DNA of 14,266 bases from JBBQKP01 sp038326995 (GCA_038326995.1 JBBQKP010000070.1:1-14266); one strand, 5' to 3'. Positions 7,164 through 14,266 are shown, counted from the stretch's first letter. The notes: generated by a model not told the origin, from the letters alone. Translations and numbers: made by a program.

Positions 7164-9578
7164 CTAACTCGTTCGGGTCGTCTGAATCAATTGAAGCAGT
7201 GAACGCCAGCCCTGCCAGAGCAGGCTTTGACGCTGATCGAGGCGAACTCGGATATAGGCGCGTTGCCCCGCGACGAAGCGAGAATCTGTATTGGCAAGCC
7301 AGGCATTGAACGCGAACGGCCGCTCGACGATTCTTCGGCCCGACGGGTCTTTGGAATCGGGTGTGAACATCCCGCCCCCCGCAAGCGTCAGGGCACTGCT
7401 GGGCACCTGATCGGTCGGGCCAAGAAGAAGCACCGTGCTGGGGACAAGCTCGCGTGCCAGATCACCCGCCAGGCGAACGCGAGTCGAGAAACCCGTCGCA
7501 CTTAAGCCCTTGTCATTCGATCCGACCTGACTGAATTTTCCGGCGACTTCCGCCAAAACGCTGGCGTGTGCCTGAAGGGAGGCCGGCGCGCGGGGCGGGT
7601 TCGGTTCGGCAATCATTCGAACGACGAGGGAAATCGCCTCGTTCATGGGCTTGCCTGAAGGGATGGTGTCGCCGAGTTTTGCCTTGATTTGCGATTGAAT
7701 CATTTCATGTCGGGCGGCTTCAAGAAGCTGTTCATCACCCTGCGGAATCAATCCGCGAACGATCAGCTGACGGTCTTCGACGACGCGCGCCAGCGGTTCC
7801 ATGCCGGGCTGCACGTACTGACCCATCGCCAGGTGAAGACGCGGCGAAACGACTCTGCCCGCGACGGGCGCGCGCATGGTGAGTCGATCGATCTGGCGTT
7901 CGAGTTCTTCCTTTTGCTTTATGAGATCTAAGACGCGTTCGCGCTCGATCAGCGCAAGTGCAGGGCCTTGCTCACGCGCGTCAGCGGCGGCGGATCTGGC
8001 GCGAACCTGCTGCGCCTCGACCGCCTTGATCGCCTGCTGGAACTTCGTGATCAGGTCGTCGTTGTGGAGAACAATGATCGGCGTCCCGGCCTCGACATAT
8101 TGGCCGTCCTTGACCAGAATTTCCTGAACAAACCCGGGCGTTTCGACGAATACAGGCAAATCGCTCGTCGCCTCTGCGATACCCTCGGCCCGGACTGCGA
8201 CAGGCCAGCCCACAATGCACAACGAGAAAATCAGAATCGCGCCCATCGAACCGACCCACGCCCAGGCGCGAATGCGTTTGCGGTGAAGCTCCGGATCGAC
8301 TGTCAGGTATTTGAACAACTTAAAACCCGGTACGATGAAGAACGTCGCGATCGTTCCAAGGCCCATGATCAGGCCGATCAGGCGAAGCTGCTCGGGCAAT
8401 TGAAACAGCACCAACAGCATGATCGCGAAGCCGACGAAAATTCGGTAGAAGTTGGAGAGCGTGCTGTAAAAGAAAAGCCAAACACGCTGGCCCCAGGGCG
8501 GAAGCGGCTCGCGAGCCTTGACTGTAAAGAGATGGCGTTTGAACAGGCCGCAAGTGTACTCGTTGCTCTTGCGCTGGAGGTTGGGAATTTCCAGGTAGTC
8601 GCTCAGCATGTAATAGCCGTCGTACCTGAGCAGAGGGTTGATATTGAAGACGATTGTGCTGACCGAAGCGATCAGCATGCAGTTGTAGGCAAGCTGTGAA
8701 ACGAACGGGCTGCCATCTTTGGTGGCAATCCAGATGAACGCGAACACCGCGGCGACGGCGAGTTCGAAAATCATCCCGCCCGCGCCGACGAGAATGCGGT
8801 GCCAGCGACTTTGAAACGCCCACGCGCTGCTCGCATCGACATATGGCGCGGGGAACAGCACCAGAAACATGATGCCGACCTCGTGAACCTCGCCCCCAAA
8901 GCGGCGACACATGTAAGCGTGGCCCATTTCGTGGATCAACTTAAGCAAGCCAAAGCAGACATACAGCAAGATCGCGTTTTCAGGATTGGCGGTAAAGTTG
9001 ATTGTTTCCCAGCCCGCACGTTTAAGTGCATCCCAGTGTGGGATCAATGCGATACCCGCCCAGCTGATAAGGATGATCCAGATGACCAGCCCGACGCGCG
9101 ACAGCGGCAGCCGCATAAGCGGCATCCACGTTTTAAGAAACTTGTCCGGATCCCACAGCGGAATGCGTGGAAACAAAACGTTCATCAGCCGACCCTTGGC
9201 CTTTTGCACCTGCTGCTTCTTGAAGCGATTGAGCAGAACGGTCGAGTCGGGCGAGACGTCGGCTTCGATCAGATTCGCGGCATAGAGCTGCGAGAGAATC
9301 TGAATGACTTCGGGCTGCGTCGGCGCATCGTCCGCGAGCTGACCGCCGACGAGTTCCCACGCCTCGCCGACGGAGCGTTTGCCGTCGAGCAGGGCGACGA
9401 AGCGGTAGGCCGCGTCGGAGAGTCGGTGGTACTGATTGCCCGCCGGATCGCGTACGACGTACCAGCGTTCGCCGCGGTAATTTTGCCTGGAAACCTGAGC
9501 CGTGACGCGCAGCTTGGGCTTGGTCGAGACGACTCGATACCAGGATTCGGAGAATGTCGGGCGAAGTTGGAGCGTCAT
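7164..9578 (-). CDS. PqqD-like / M50 metalloprotease / HlyD adaptor fusion protein
   Basis: This is an 804-residue three-part protein. Residues ~25-106 resemble a PqqD-like wing, with HRLSDAAYRFVALLDGKRS and a helix pair, a fold often used to bind peptides. Residues ~160-460 are an M50 (site-2-protease) membrane core: zinc motif HEMGH at 216-220 in LLKLIHEMGHAY, then NINPLLRYDGYY (312-323) supplying the third ligand Asp320, with several transmembrane helices before and after. Residues ~478-605 form the HlyD biotinyl-lipoyl hybrid split by a coiled coil (about 510-565), and a beta-barrel-like region follows. The catalytic residues are intact. The protein probably spans the inner membrane, with the adaptor arm in the periplasm. 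Start ATG 9578 is the last unit of an 11-bp repeat and has no clear Shine-Dalgarno. The upstream gene is the GAF/HlyD fusion, 97 nt away. The substrate is unknown. Confidence 0.9.
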   Translation of the reverse strand: MTLQLRPTFSESWYRVVSTKPKLRVTAQVSRQNYRGERWYVVRDPAGNQYHRLSDAAYRFVALLDGKRSVGEAWELVGGQLADDAPTQPEVIQILSQLYAANLIEADVSPDSTVLLNRFKKQQVQKAKGRLMNVLFPRIPLWDPDKFLKTWMPLMRLPLSRVGLVIWIILISWAGIALIPHWDALKRAGWETINFTANPENAILLYVCFGLLKLIHEMGHAYMCRRFGGEVHEVGIMFLVLFPAPYVDASSAWAFQSRWHRILVGAGGMIFELAVAAVFAFIWIATKDGSPFVSQLAYNCMLIASVSTIVFNINPLLRYDGYYMLSDYLEIPNLQRKSNEYTCGLFKRHLFTVKAREPLPPWGQRVWLFFYSTLSNFYRIFVGFAIMLLVLFQLPEQLRLIGLIMGLGTIATFFIVPGFKLFKYLTVDPELHRKRIRAWAWVGSMGAILIFSLCIVGWPVAVRAEGIAEATSDLPVFVETPGFVQEILVKDGQYVEAGTPIIVLHNDDLITKFQQAIKAVEAQQVRARSAAADAREQGPALALIERERVLDLIKQKEELERQIDRLTMRAPVAGRVVSPRLHLAMGQYVQPGMEPLARVVEDRQLIVRGLIPQGDEQLLEAARHEMIQSQIKAKLGDTIPSGKPMNEAISLVVRMIAEPNPPRAPASLQAHASVLAEVAGKFSQVGSNDKGLSATGFSTRVRLAGDLARELVPSTVLLLGPTDQVPSSALTLAGGGMFTPDSKDPSGRRIVERPFAFNAWLANTDSRFVAGQRAYIRVRLDQRQSLLWQGWRSLLQLIQTTRTS

Positions 9579-9611
9579 GGGATGGTCATGTGATAATCAT
9601 GGGATGGTCAT
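9568..9611 (-). repeat. Four tandem 11-bp ATG-start units forming chained mini-ORFs
   Basis: On the minus strand, ATGs at 9611, 9600, 9589 and 9578 are spaced exactly 11 bases apart. The units are ATGACCATCCC, ATGATTATCAC, ATGACCATCCC and the first 11 bases of the protease gene, ATGACGCTCCA. Each of the first three ATGs opens a four-codon ORF (MTIP, MIIT, MTIP) whose TGA overlaps the next ATG as ATGA, the last one overlapping the start of the M50 fusion gene. Confidence 0.9.
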
Positions 9612-9675
9612 GAGAATTCAGCGTGGCTGCGAATCGCCAGATCAAACGCGGAGACTATAACTGGCTCGAACTCCA

Positions 9676-11640
9676 CTAAATCCACAGCTTCAGGCGGGCG
9701 TAATCCCACAGGCGATACGTCCATTGCCAAATCAGCGCACGGTTTTCGCTTTCAATTGCTGCTTCGCCTTCCTGACCTGGTCGCCATTCGCCCTGGGGCT
9801 CTTCGACGCGTGCGTAGACAATGAACTTATTCTTTTGGTCGACCGTCTCAGCCGACGGGACGATTCGGTCGATCACGAACTTGTGCTCGACGTCAGGCCT
9901 GGCCCGTGTTCGGATCAGGCCATTGACAGTTTCACCCTGACTGAAGCGGCGATTAACGCGCTGAATGTCGCGCTCGTCGACCTTGATTTCCACGCGAAGT
10001 AATTCAGGTTGTGTGATCTCGAACAGCGCGTCACCCAGCTTGAGGGTGTTGTTCAGCTTCTTCTTCATGTCCTCAGCGCCAAGATAGCCCGAGATCGGCG
10101 CTTTGATAATCGTTTTATCGATCTGCATCTGCAGATTACGTGCTTCAAGTTCGGCCTGCTCGGCTTCGAGCACGGCTTGCCTGGACTCGGCGAGCTGATT
10201 TCGGTCGGTGTTGCCCGCAAGATTTCGGGCATCCACTCGTTTTGCCACGGCCTTCTTCTCTGCGGTAAATTTTTGGGTCTTGAGCTGCTCGGAGTCGAAC
10301 TGGAGAAGAATCTGACCTTCTTCAACCCGCTGACCGGGCTCGACCAGAACACTCGATACCCGCAACCCGTCGATCGGGGCGCTGATCGTCCGCCTGATTT
10401 CGGCGACGAAACTGAAAGGCGCTTTTACATAATGCATCGGGCTATAGAAGCTGATGAAGAGCAAAAGCACGATCCCCAAAATGATCAGGAGTTTGTACAG
10501 CGTGTGTACGGGGCTTTTCGCCCACTTCAGCGTCGTGTGAACAGAATATAACGCCTTGACTGGCAACCAGCGGTCGTTTTGCCAGCGATCAAACAGCTGT
10601 GGGCCCAGCACCTCGCTCGCGACGGCCAGCCCGGTCGTTTCATGGTCGGTCGGCTTCTTGGTCTGCGGAAACTCGAGCGTGATGACGCCGACGACTTCAC
10701 CCTTTTGACGCAGCGGAATGCTGGTGACGCGCGTGCCGCCTTCTAACTTCGAGAGGGCCAGTGCCTCGCGGACGTTGTTGGCGGTGGATTGGCCGGGGTT
10801 GAGGCCGTCGCCCGGGTCGAATTGGACAATTTCATCCTGATCGGCGCATTCTTCCATCGCGCGGGCGATCTGAACGGTGAGTTCCTGCTTCTTGTCGAAA
10901 TTTTCGGTGTGCGAGAGACCTTCGACTTTCACCTTCCACCCGTGGCACCAGCCCAGCGATACGCGGCTCGCACCCGTTCGCGTCGAAAGCTCGTTACACA
11001 CGTTGGCGACCGACTGCTTGAAGCCGTCGCTCGTGCTCATGGCCCCGGCATACTGCAGAACGTCCTGGTGGTTCTGGGCGGCAAGCTTCATCGTCTCGGC
11101 GCTCTTGCGCATGAGGAAGACGTCGAAGTAACCCGCGATCAACTGCATGCTTTCAAGTCGCTGGCGTGAGCGTTGATCGTCTAGGCAACGTGCAATCACC
11201 GCCGTCACCGCAACAATTCGGCCGTCGGCGCGGAGCAGTGTAATCAAGCAGTACTGCGCCTCCCGCGTGCCGTCGGTCGGGGCGACTTCGATCGCGCCGT
11301 CGCGGCCGTCTTGTATGCACAGGCCGATGAGTTCACTAAACGCCTGCAATGCCTGCTGCTTGATCGTATCGTCACTCGTATCGGGCCTGATGTGAGCCAC
11401 ATTGTTCAGCGACAGTTCTGACTGATCCTTGCCCGGTTGAAGAATAAACGCCGCCGCCTCGGTCCCTGCAACAATGACCGCCTGCACGTGCACCAGGTCA
11501 TTGAGAAACTGAGGTAGATCGGGTGTCGGCTGAAGCAGCTTTTCGACCAACCTGGAACGTGTAACCTGCTTTTGCTGCTCCTGCTGCTGCTGGCGTTCCT
11601 GCTCGCGCTGTCTGTCAGACTGGGTTTGAATGAATGTCAC
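9676..11640 (-). CDS. Tandem GAF-like / transmembrane / HlyD adaptor fusion protein
   Basis: This 654-residue protein has a Gln/Glu-rich, highly charged N terminus (residues 7-25). Two GAF-like domains follow at about 43-178 and 200-350; the second has SRVSLGW and the closing strand pattern TSIPLRQKGEVVGVITLEF. One transmembrane helix lies at about 382-400 (LYKLLIILGIVLLLFISFYS). A HlyD-type adaptor comes next, with the first lipoyl half at 418-450, a coiled coil at about 450-508, the second half at 511-545 (IKAPISGYLG) and a barrel after it. The topology suggests that a cytosolic sensor is wired directly to a periplasmic adaptor. The GTG start at 11640 is supported by GGAG seven bases upstream. 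It lies 114 nt downstream of the smaller HlyD gene and 97 nt upstream of the M50 fusion. The GAF ligand cannot be guessed from the sequence. Confidence 0.88.
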   Translation of the reverse strand: MTFIQTQSDRQREQERQQQQEQQKQVTRSRLVEKLLQPTPDLPQFLNDLVHVQAVIVAGTEAAAFILQPGKDQSELSLNNVAHIRPDTSDDTIKQQALQAFSELIGLCIQDGRDGAIEVAPTDGTREAQYCLITLLRADGRIVAVTAVIARCLDDQRSRQRLESMQLIAGYFDVFLMRKSAETMKLAAQNHQDVLQYAGAMSTSDGFKQSVANVCNELSTRTGASRVSLGWCHGWKVKVEGLSHTENFDKKQELTVQIARAMEECADQDEIVQFDPGDGLNPGQSTANNVREALALSKLEGGTRVTSIPLRQKGEVVGVITLEFPQTKKPTDHETTGLAVASEVLGPQLFDRWQNDRWLPVKALYSVHTTLKWAKSPVHTLYKLLIILGIVLLLFISFYSPMHYVKAPFSFVAEIRRTISAPIDGLRVSSVLVEPGQRVEEGQILLQFDSEQLKTQKFTAEKKAVAKRVDARNLAGNTDRNQLAESRQAVLEAEQAELEARNLQMQIDKTIIKAPISGYLGAEDMKKKLNNTLKLGDALFEITQPELLRVEIKVDERDIQRVNRRFSQGETVNGLIRTRARPDVEHKFVIDRIVPSAETVDQKNKFIVYARVEEPQGEWRPGQEGEAAIESENRALIWQWTYRLWDYARLKLWI

Positions 11641-11754
11641 TTATATTCTCCGATAAGTCTGGCGAGGAAGGGCTCTTCTTTGAATCCCATGGTCTAACAC
11701 ATTTCGAACGCGGTGAGTCGTCCAGATCGACGCGTTTCGTCTTCTCACGCTCTT

Positions 11755-12879
11755 TTACTTCAAAACGATAACCGTGGGAAGTTTGACCTCCACCTCAAGA
11801 CCGGCCGGCTCCAAGTCGGGGTTAGGCATCTCAAGCCTGATGAGCCGGTAGCCTGTCGCTTCATCAACCAGAGGGGAGATGAAGTTAATTTTCGCCTCGT
11901 TCCATGCGGATTCGACACTTATTCCCTTCACACCAGAGCTCACGCTATATCGAACTTGAACCGTCTGGCCGGTCTTCAACTGTGAGACAGTGGCGTGCTG
12001 AATATCCCTGAGTTCGATGAAAAGCGGATTGAGCTGTACCACCTCAATCACGGGCCTGTTTTGGTCAACGATTTCGCCTTCCTTATAGTGAATCATCGAC
12101 ACAACGCCCGCGATCGGTGACTTGATCTGCATCTGATCGATCCGGGCCTGCTGGCCTCGGGCCTGTGCGGCGGCAATATCGCCTTCACGCTTGCGGATGT
12201 CGACCGTGATTCGTCTCACCGCGGCGTCGGCCTGCGCCTCTTCGACCTCGAACTTGTTACCTCCGCCCAGCTCAAAAATGCTCTTAAAACGCTCGAACCT
12301 CACCGTCGCCATCTGAAATTCCTGCTGCGCCGCGGCAGTCTGAAGCGATGTATCGGCCTGCAACATAAAATAATCGTACTGCGCCCGCTCTACCGACGTA
12401 TCCAGCAACACCAAAGACTGCCCGGCAGAAACGCTATCGCCCCGCCTAACCTCCAGCGTCTTAATCTGCCCGTATTGCTGGCTAAACGCGCCATTAAATG
12501 TCTTGCTCGCACTCGTAACAGCCAGCACCGGCGACGACTCCGTTGCGGAATTCTTTCCAGCCTGCTGACTCGCGGCCGCCCTATTCGCCGTAGTCTGCGT
12601 ATCAGCCGAAAGACCGATTCCCGTACCGCGGGCTCCATCTGATTGCGCAATCACCGGCACGACATAGACCAAGCCTGCCGCAACCAGACAAACTGTCGTT
12701 ATCCGCACCAATCTCGATTGAGTAGCGGTTTTACTGATCGTCCTAATACATGAAGTCATTTCAATCTCCAAGTTGGGTCGTTGTTCGTCCGTCTTCAAGC
12801 ACGACTTATCGTCCTGCCCTAAACTAATTGTTCGCCTCTTGGGCGTACGGTCAAGACAGATGGGTAATTTGGGAAACAT
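11755..12879 (-). CDS. HlyD-family periplasmic adaptor (membrane fusion protein)
   Basis: This 374-residue adaptor has one hydrophobic segment (about 58-78, ending VVPVIAQ), which could be a signal peptide or an anchor. A Ser/Thr/Ala/Gln-rich linker follows (80-118). The first lipoyl half has VRRGDSVSAGQSLVLLD (144-160). A coiled coil spans ~163-247, the second half has IKSPIAGVVSMIHYKEGEIV (252-271), and a beta-barrel covers 285-374. Two starts are possible. ATG 12879 has AGGTGA close upstream and lies about 20 bases after a predicted transcription start. ATG 12759 (Met41) has GGAG six bases upstream and would place the hydrophobic segment nearer the N terminus, as in a normal signal peptide. 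Both may be used. It is the first gene of the minus-strand group and presumably the periplasmic partner of the two larger adaptor fusions. Confidence 0.88.
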   Translation of the reverse strand: MFPKLPICLDRTPKRRTISLGQDDKSCLKTDEQRPNLEIEMTSCIRTISKTATQSRLVRITTVCLVAAGLVYVVPVIAQSDGARGTGIGLSADTQTTANRAAASQQAGKNSATESSPVLAVTSASKTFNGAFSQQYGQIKTLEVRRGDSVSAGQSLVLLDTSVERAQYDYFMLQADTSLQTAAAQQEFQMATVRFERFKSIFELGGGNKFEVEEAQADAAVRRITVDIRKREGDIAAAQARGQQARIDQMQIKSPIAGVVSMIHYKEGEIVDQNRPVIEVVQLNPLFIELRDIQHATVSQLKTGQTVQVRYSVSSGVKGISVESAWNEAKINFISPLVDEATGYRLIRLEMPNPDLEPAGLEVEVKLPTVIVLK

Positions 12880-12906
12880 GATTCACCTGATTTTCCTACA
12901 CCGGAT

Positions 12907-12912
12907 ATTATA
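12907..12912 (-). promoter_or_regulatory. Candidate -10 box (TATAAT) of the adaptor operon
   Basis: A perfect TATAAT reads on the minus strand 28 bases before ATG 12879. No TTGACA-like -35 sits at 16-18 bases spacing; instead that position meets the edge of the 14-bp direct repeats at 12931-12986. This suggests an activator-dependent promoter. The call is by eye only. Confidence 0.5.
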
Positions 12913-12930
12913 GGCGTCTGCTAAACCTTC

Positions 12931-12986
12931 TGATGCCATACACCTTACGCCAGAACCCTCGCGCCAGTCACCTCACGCCAGAACCC
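12931..12986. repeat. Four imperfect 14-bp direct repeats upstream of the adaptor operon
   Basis: On the plus strand the units are tgatgccatacacc, ttacgccagaaccc, tcgcgccagtcacc and tcacgccagaaccc, head to tail. GCCA is invariant and each unit ends in CC. The array ends 18 bases from the TATAAT box on its operon side, covering the place where a -35 element or activator site would be. It is probably a multi-copy protein-binding site, but this is inference. Confidence 0.7.
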
Positions 12987-13378
12987 TCACATAAAGCCGA
13001 TGACCTCGACCGCCTTTTCTCAGGGCACCATTACCCTCTCCAGTTCATTGTTGACGCCGCCACACGTCTTGGAGTTTCAATCCGATTGCGAATTACCCAT
13101 CGCATTCTTCGTCCATCCCCAATCTCATCGGTCCTCGTCGAAAATGGAACAGGCGGGCATTTCCTTCCGACATCTTCAGAAATCAGCTCATTGCCTCGAT
13201 TACTCTGATCGGCTTTTGAAAACGTGACAGATGAAAATTATAACGCCCGTCGAGTTGATTGCCTTCCGGATCTGCCACACAACACAATCCTGCCAATTCG
13301 GCAAGAAGAAAGCCGACTTTAGGCACAAGACACCCATTCACTCACCCTGCCGCTGCGATCTACCGCTACAATCCAATC
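12987..13378. other. Intergenic stretch without a convincing gene
   Basis: Short frames are open on the plus strand here (for example 12933-13208), but they have no domain pattern, no ribosome binding site and a low-complexity composition. I see no RNA gene or strong hairpin. The region probably carries the promoter for the plus-strand gene at 13379, which I could not place. Confidence 0.4.
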
Positions 13379-13810
13379 GTGCTCGACAGACCGCAACAGC
13401 CTTCTGGTCTTTCCCCCATCCCCGATTCAGCATCTGAATCCGCGACGTCAAACGTCCCAACGCCGCACACACCGGTGCAGGCACTTTCCTACTTCTCCCA
13501 TACTCCATCAGACTCAAAATCGGTCAGCCCCGAAGCCGCTTTCGACTTCGGCGCCGCACTCGCCGTCGCTGCTACTCTTTGGGCAACGACCATCGTCGCG
13601 TTCCACGGCCTGCTGCCCGTCCCCACCATCGCAACAGTCATCGTCGGCGTTGGCATATTCTTAATCGTCGCGTTCACCCACGCCATCGTTCATCGCCAAT
13701 TACGCACCCTCGTCGGCTTCTTCCTCTTCCCGCTCGCCATCGTCCTGCTCCTGCTGCTCGTCGGCGGGATCGTCAGCGCTCTGGTCTTCATCATCCGCGC
13801 CGCGATGTGA
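13379..13810 (+). CDS. Small hypothetical protein with three transmembrane segments
   Basis: I do not recognise this 143-residue protein. The first ~50 residues are Pro/Ser/Thr-rich and polar (for example SPIPDSASESATSN). They are followed by hydrophobic segments at about 58-78, 82-103 and 111-139, with HRQLRT between the second and third, and a short C-terminal IIRAAM. The long third segment (PLAIVLLLLLVGGIVSALVF) is strongly hydrophobic. The pattern of a hydrophilic head and a clustered membrane tail argues for a real gene rather than chance. The frame is open from TTG 13259. I chose GTG 13379 because the sequence before it looks non-coding, but no Shine-Dalgarno supports either start. The gene points away from the divergent adaptor operon. 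Its function is unknown. Confidence 0.6.
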   Translation: MLDRPQQPSGLSPIPDSASESATSNVPTPHTPVQALSYFSHTPSDSKSVSPEAAFDFGAALAVAATLWATTIVAFHGLLPVPTIATVIVGVGIFLIVAFTHAIVHRQLRTLVGFFLFPLAIVLLLLLVGGIVSALVFIIRAAM

Positions 13811-13830
13811 TGCCGCACAACAAAAACTCC

Positions 13831-13866
13831 ATGACAAAGTACATGACAAAGCACATGACATTACAA
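13831..13866. repeat. Three tandem 12-bp ATGACA-start units
   Basis: The units are atgacaaagtac, atgacaaagcac and atgacattacaa, head to tail, starting 21 bases after the stop of the three-helix membrane protein. The third unit is degenerate after ATGACA. The array lies between this gene and the facing terminator. Confidence 0.85.
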
Positions 13867-13899
13867 TTCCCAACGTCCAATCGCCCGAGTTTCACACAC

Positions 13900-13932
13900 A
13901 AAAAAGGCGGGGAGAATTTTTTCCTCCCCGCC
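13900..13932 (-). terminator. Rho-independent terminator for the minus-strand gene at 14014-14238
   Basis: A perfect 9-bp GC-rich stem has arms ggcggggag at 13906-13914 and ctccccgcc at 13924-13932, with a 9-base loop. On the minus strand the stem is followed by six T (13905-13900). It lies about 80 bases after the stop at 14014. On the plus strand no T-run follows the stem, so it acts for minus-strand transcripts. Confidence 0.88.
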
Positions 13933-14013
13933 CTCGAATTCCATTCTCGAACTGTTCGACGTTTCGCCGCTTTCTTCGTTCGCATACAAAGCGGCGTCGA
14001 CATCGCTTCCATA

Positions 14014-14238
14014 TCACGCCGCGATCTTCATCTTCTCACCGCTCGGCAGCGCCACGCTCGCCGGCAGGTTGATGCTGATCGGGCTGCACGCCGCGCCGGT
14101 CTCGCCGCGCTCGTTGTACCAGTTCGCCGTCACCCACACGCCAATCATCTTCGGCCGCTCCGTCAAAACGACACCCAATTCATCGACCACCCGCGACACG
14201 ACTTGAGCAAACAATCGAAAATGTGCCGGGAAAATCAA
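14014..14238 (-). CDS. Unrecognised 74-residue protein
   Basis: I do not recognise this family. The protein has a helical-looking first half (FRLFAQVVSRVVDELGVVL) and a second half with Trp/Tyr and small residues (IGVWVTANWYNERGE, then CSPISINLPASVALPSGEK) that looks like beta strands. No signal peptide or membrane segment is evident. The frame is closed upstream by TAA at 14254-14256, so the gene starts inside this window. TTG 14238 is the first candidate, with GGTGA seven bases before it and a TATAAG stretch further upstream, but a later GTG is possible. A clear terminator downstream supports a real transcription unit. A truncated remnant of a larger gene cannot be excluded. Confidence 0.55.
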   Translation of the reverse strand: MIFPAHFRLFAQVVSRVVDELGVVLTERPKMIGVWVTANWYNERGETGAACSPISINLPASVALPSGEKMKIAA

Positions 14239-14266
14239 TAATATTTCACCGCCTTATAATAAGCCG

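Noticed and set aside
12913..12940. Sigma-54 (-24/-12) promoter suggested by TGGCAT on the minus strand
   Set aside because: The required GG-N10-GC spacing is not met; the next GC is four bases too far.
12933..13208. 91-residue plus-strand ORF
   Set aside because: Its start lies inside the 14-bp repeats, there is no ribosome site, and its composition does not look coding.
13579..14241. 220-residue plus-strand ORF
   Set aside because: It is Arg/His-rich, out of frame with the membrane protein, runs through the terminator hairpin and overlaps the minus-strand gene.

Overview
The window looks like chromosomal DNA of a Planctomycetota bacterium, possibly of the Phycisphaerae side. This is an inference from gene content: a DUF1559-like prepilin, a membrane-anchored GspE relative, and a PqqD-like/M50/HlyD fusion next to a GAF/HlyD fusion. 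The DNA is GC-rich by eye and gene-dense. I see no rRNA, tRNA, transposase, integrase or CRISPR array.

Layout. (1) 1-1910, minus strand: a short hypothetical ORF built on 21-bp tandem repeats, then rlmN, whose stop overlaps (ATGA) the start of a prepilin that runs off the left edge. (2) 2058-5058, plus strand: a membrane-anchored relative of GspE/PilB ATPases that has lost its Walker A lysine, Walker B glutamate and zinc cysteines, then a CvpA-like four-helix membrane protein with a large C-terminal domain. (3) 12879 down to 5091, minus strand: five genes in one direction, namely a HlyD-type adaptor, a GAF-GAF-TM-HlyD fusion, a PqqD-like/M50 metalloprotease/HlyD fusion, biotin synthase bioB, and a compact beta-ketoacyl synthase. 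This set converges on the CvpA-like gene with a 32-nt gap. (4) 12913-13378: no convincing gene, but four 14-bp direct repeats lie just upstream of a perfect TATAAT box facing the adaptor operon. (5) 13379-13810, plus strand: a small protein with three membrane segments. (6) 14014-14238, minus strand: an unrecognised 74-residue protein followed by a clear Rho-independent terminator.

How the genes may work together. The three adaptor genes look like one envelope machine. They provide a cytosolic sensing part (tandem GAF-like domains), a possible peptide-binding part (PqqD-like fold), an intramembrane zinc protease (HEMGH plus NxxPLLRYDGY), and three HlyD-type periplasmic arms. No ABC ATPase, RND pump or TolC homologue is present in the window, so the transported substrate and the energy source are unknown. 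This is the best candidate for a poorly described system here.

A second theme is short-period tandem repeats in intergenic DNA. There are four 11-bp ATGA-start units ending at the protease start codon, four 11-bp TGATC-start units at the bioB stop, three 12-bp ATGACA units at 13831, and the four 14-bp units upstream of the adaptor operon.
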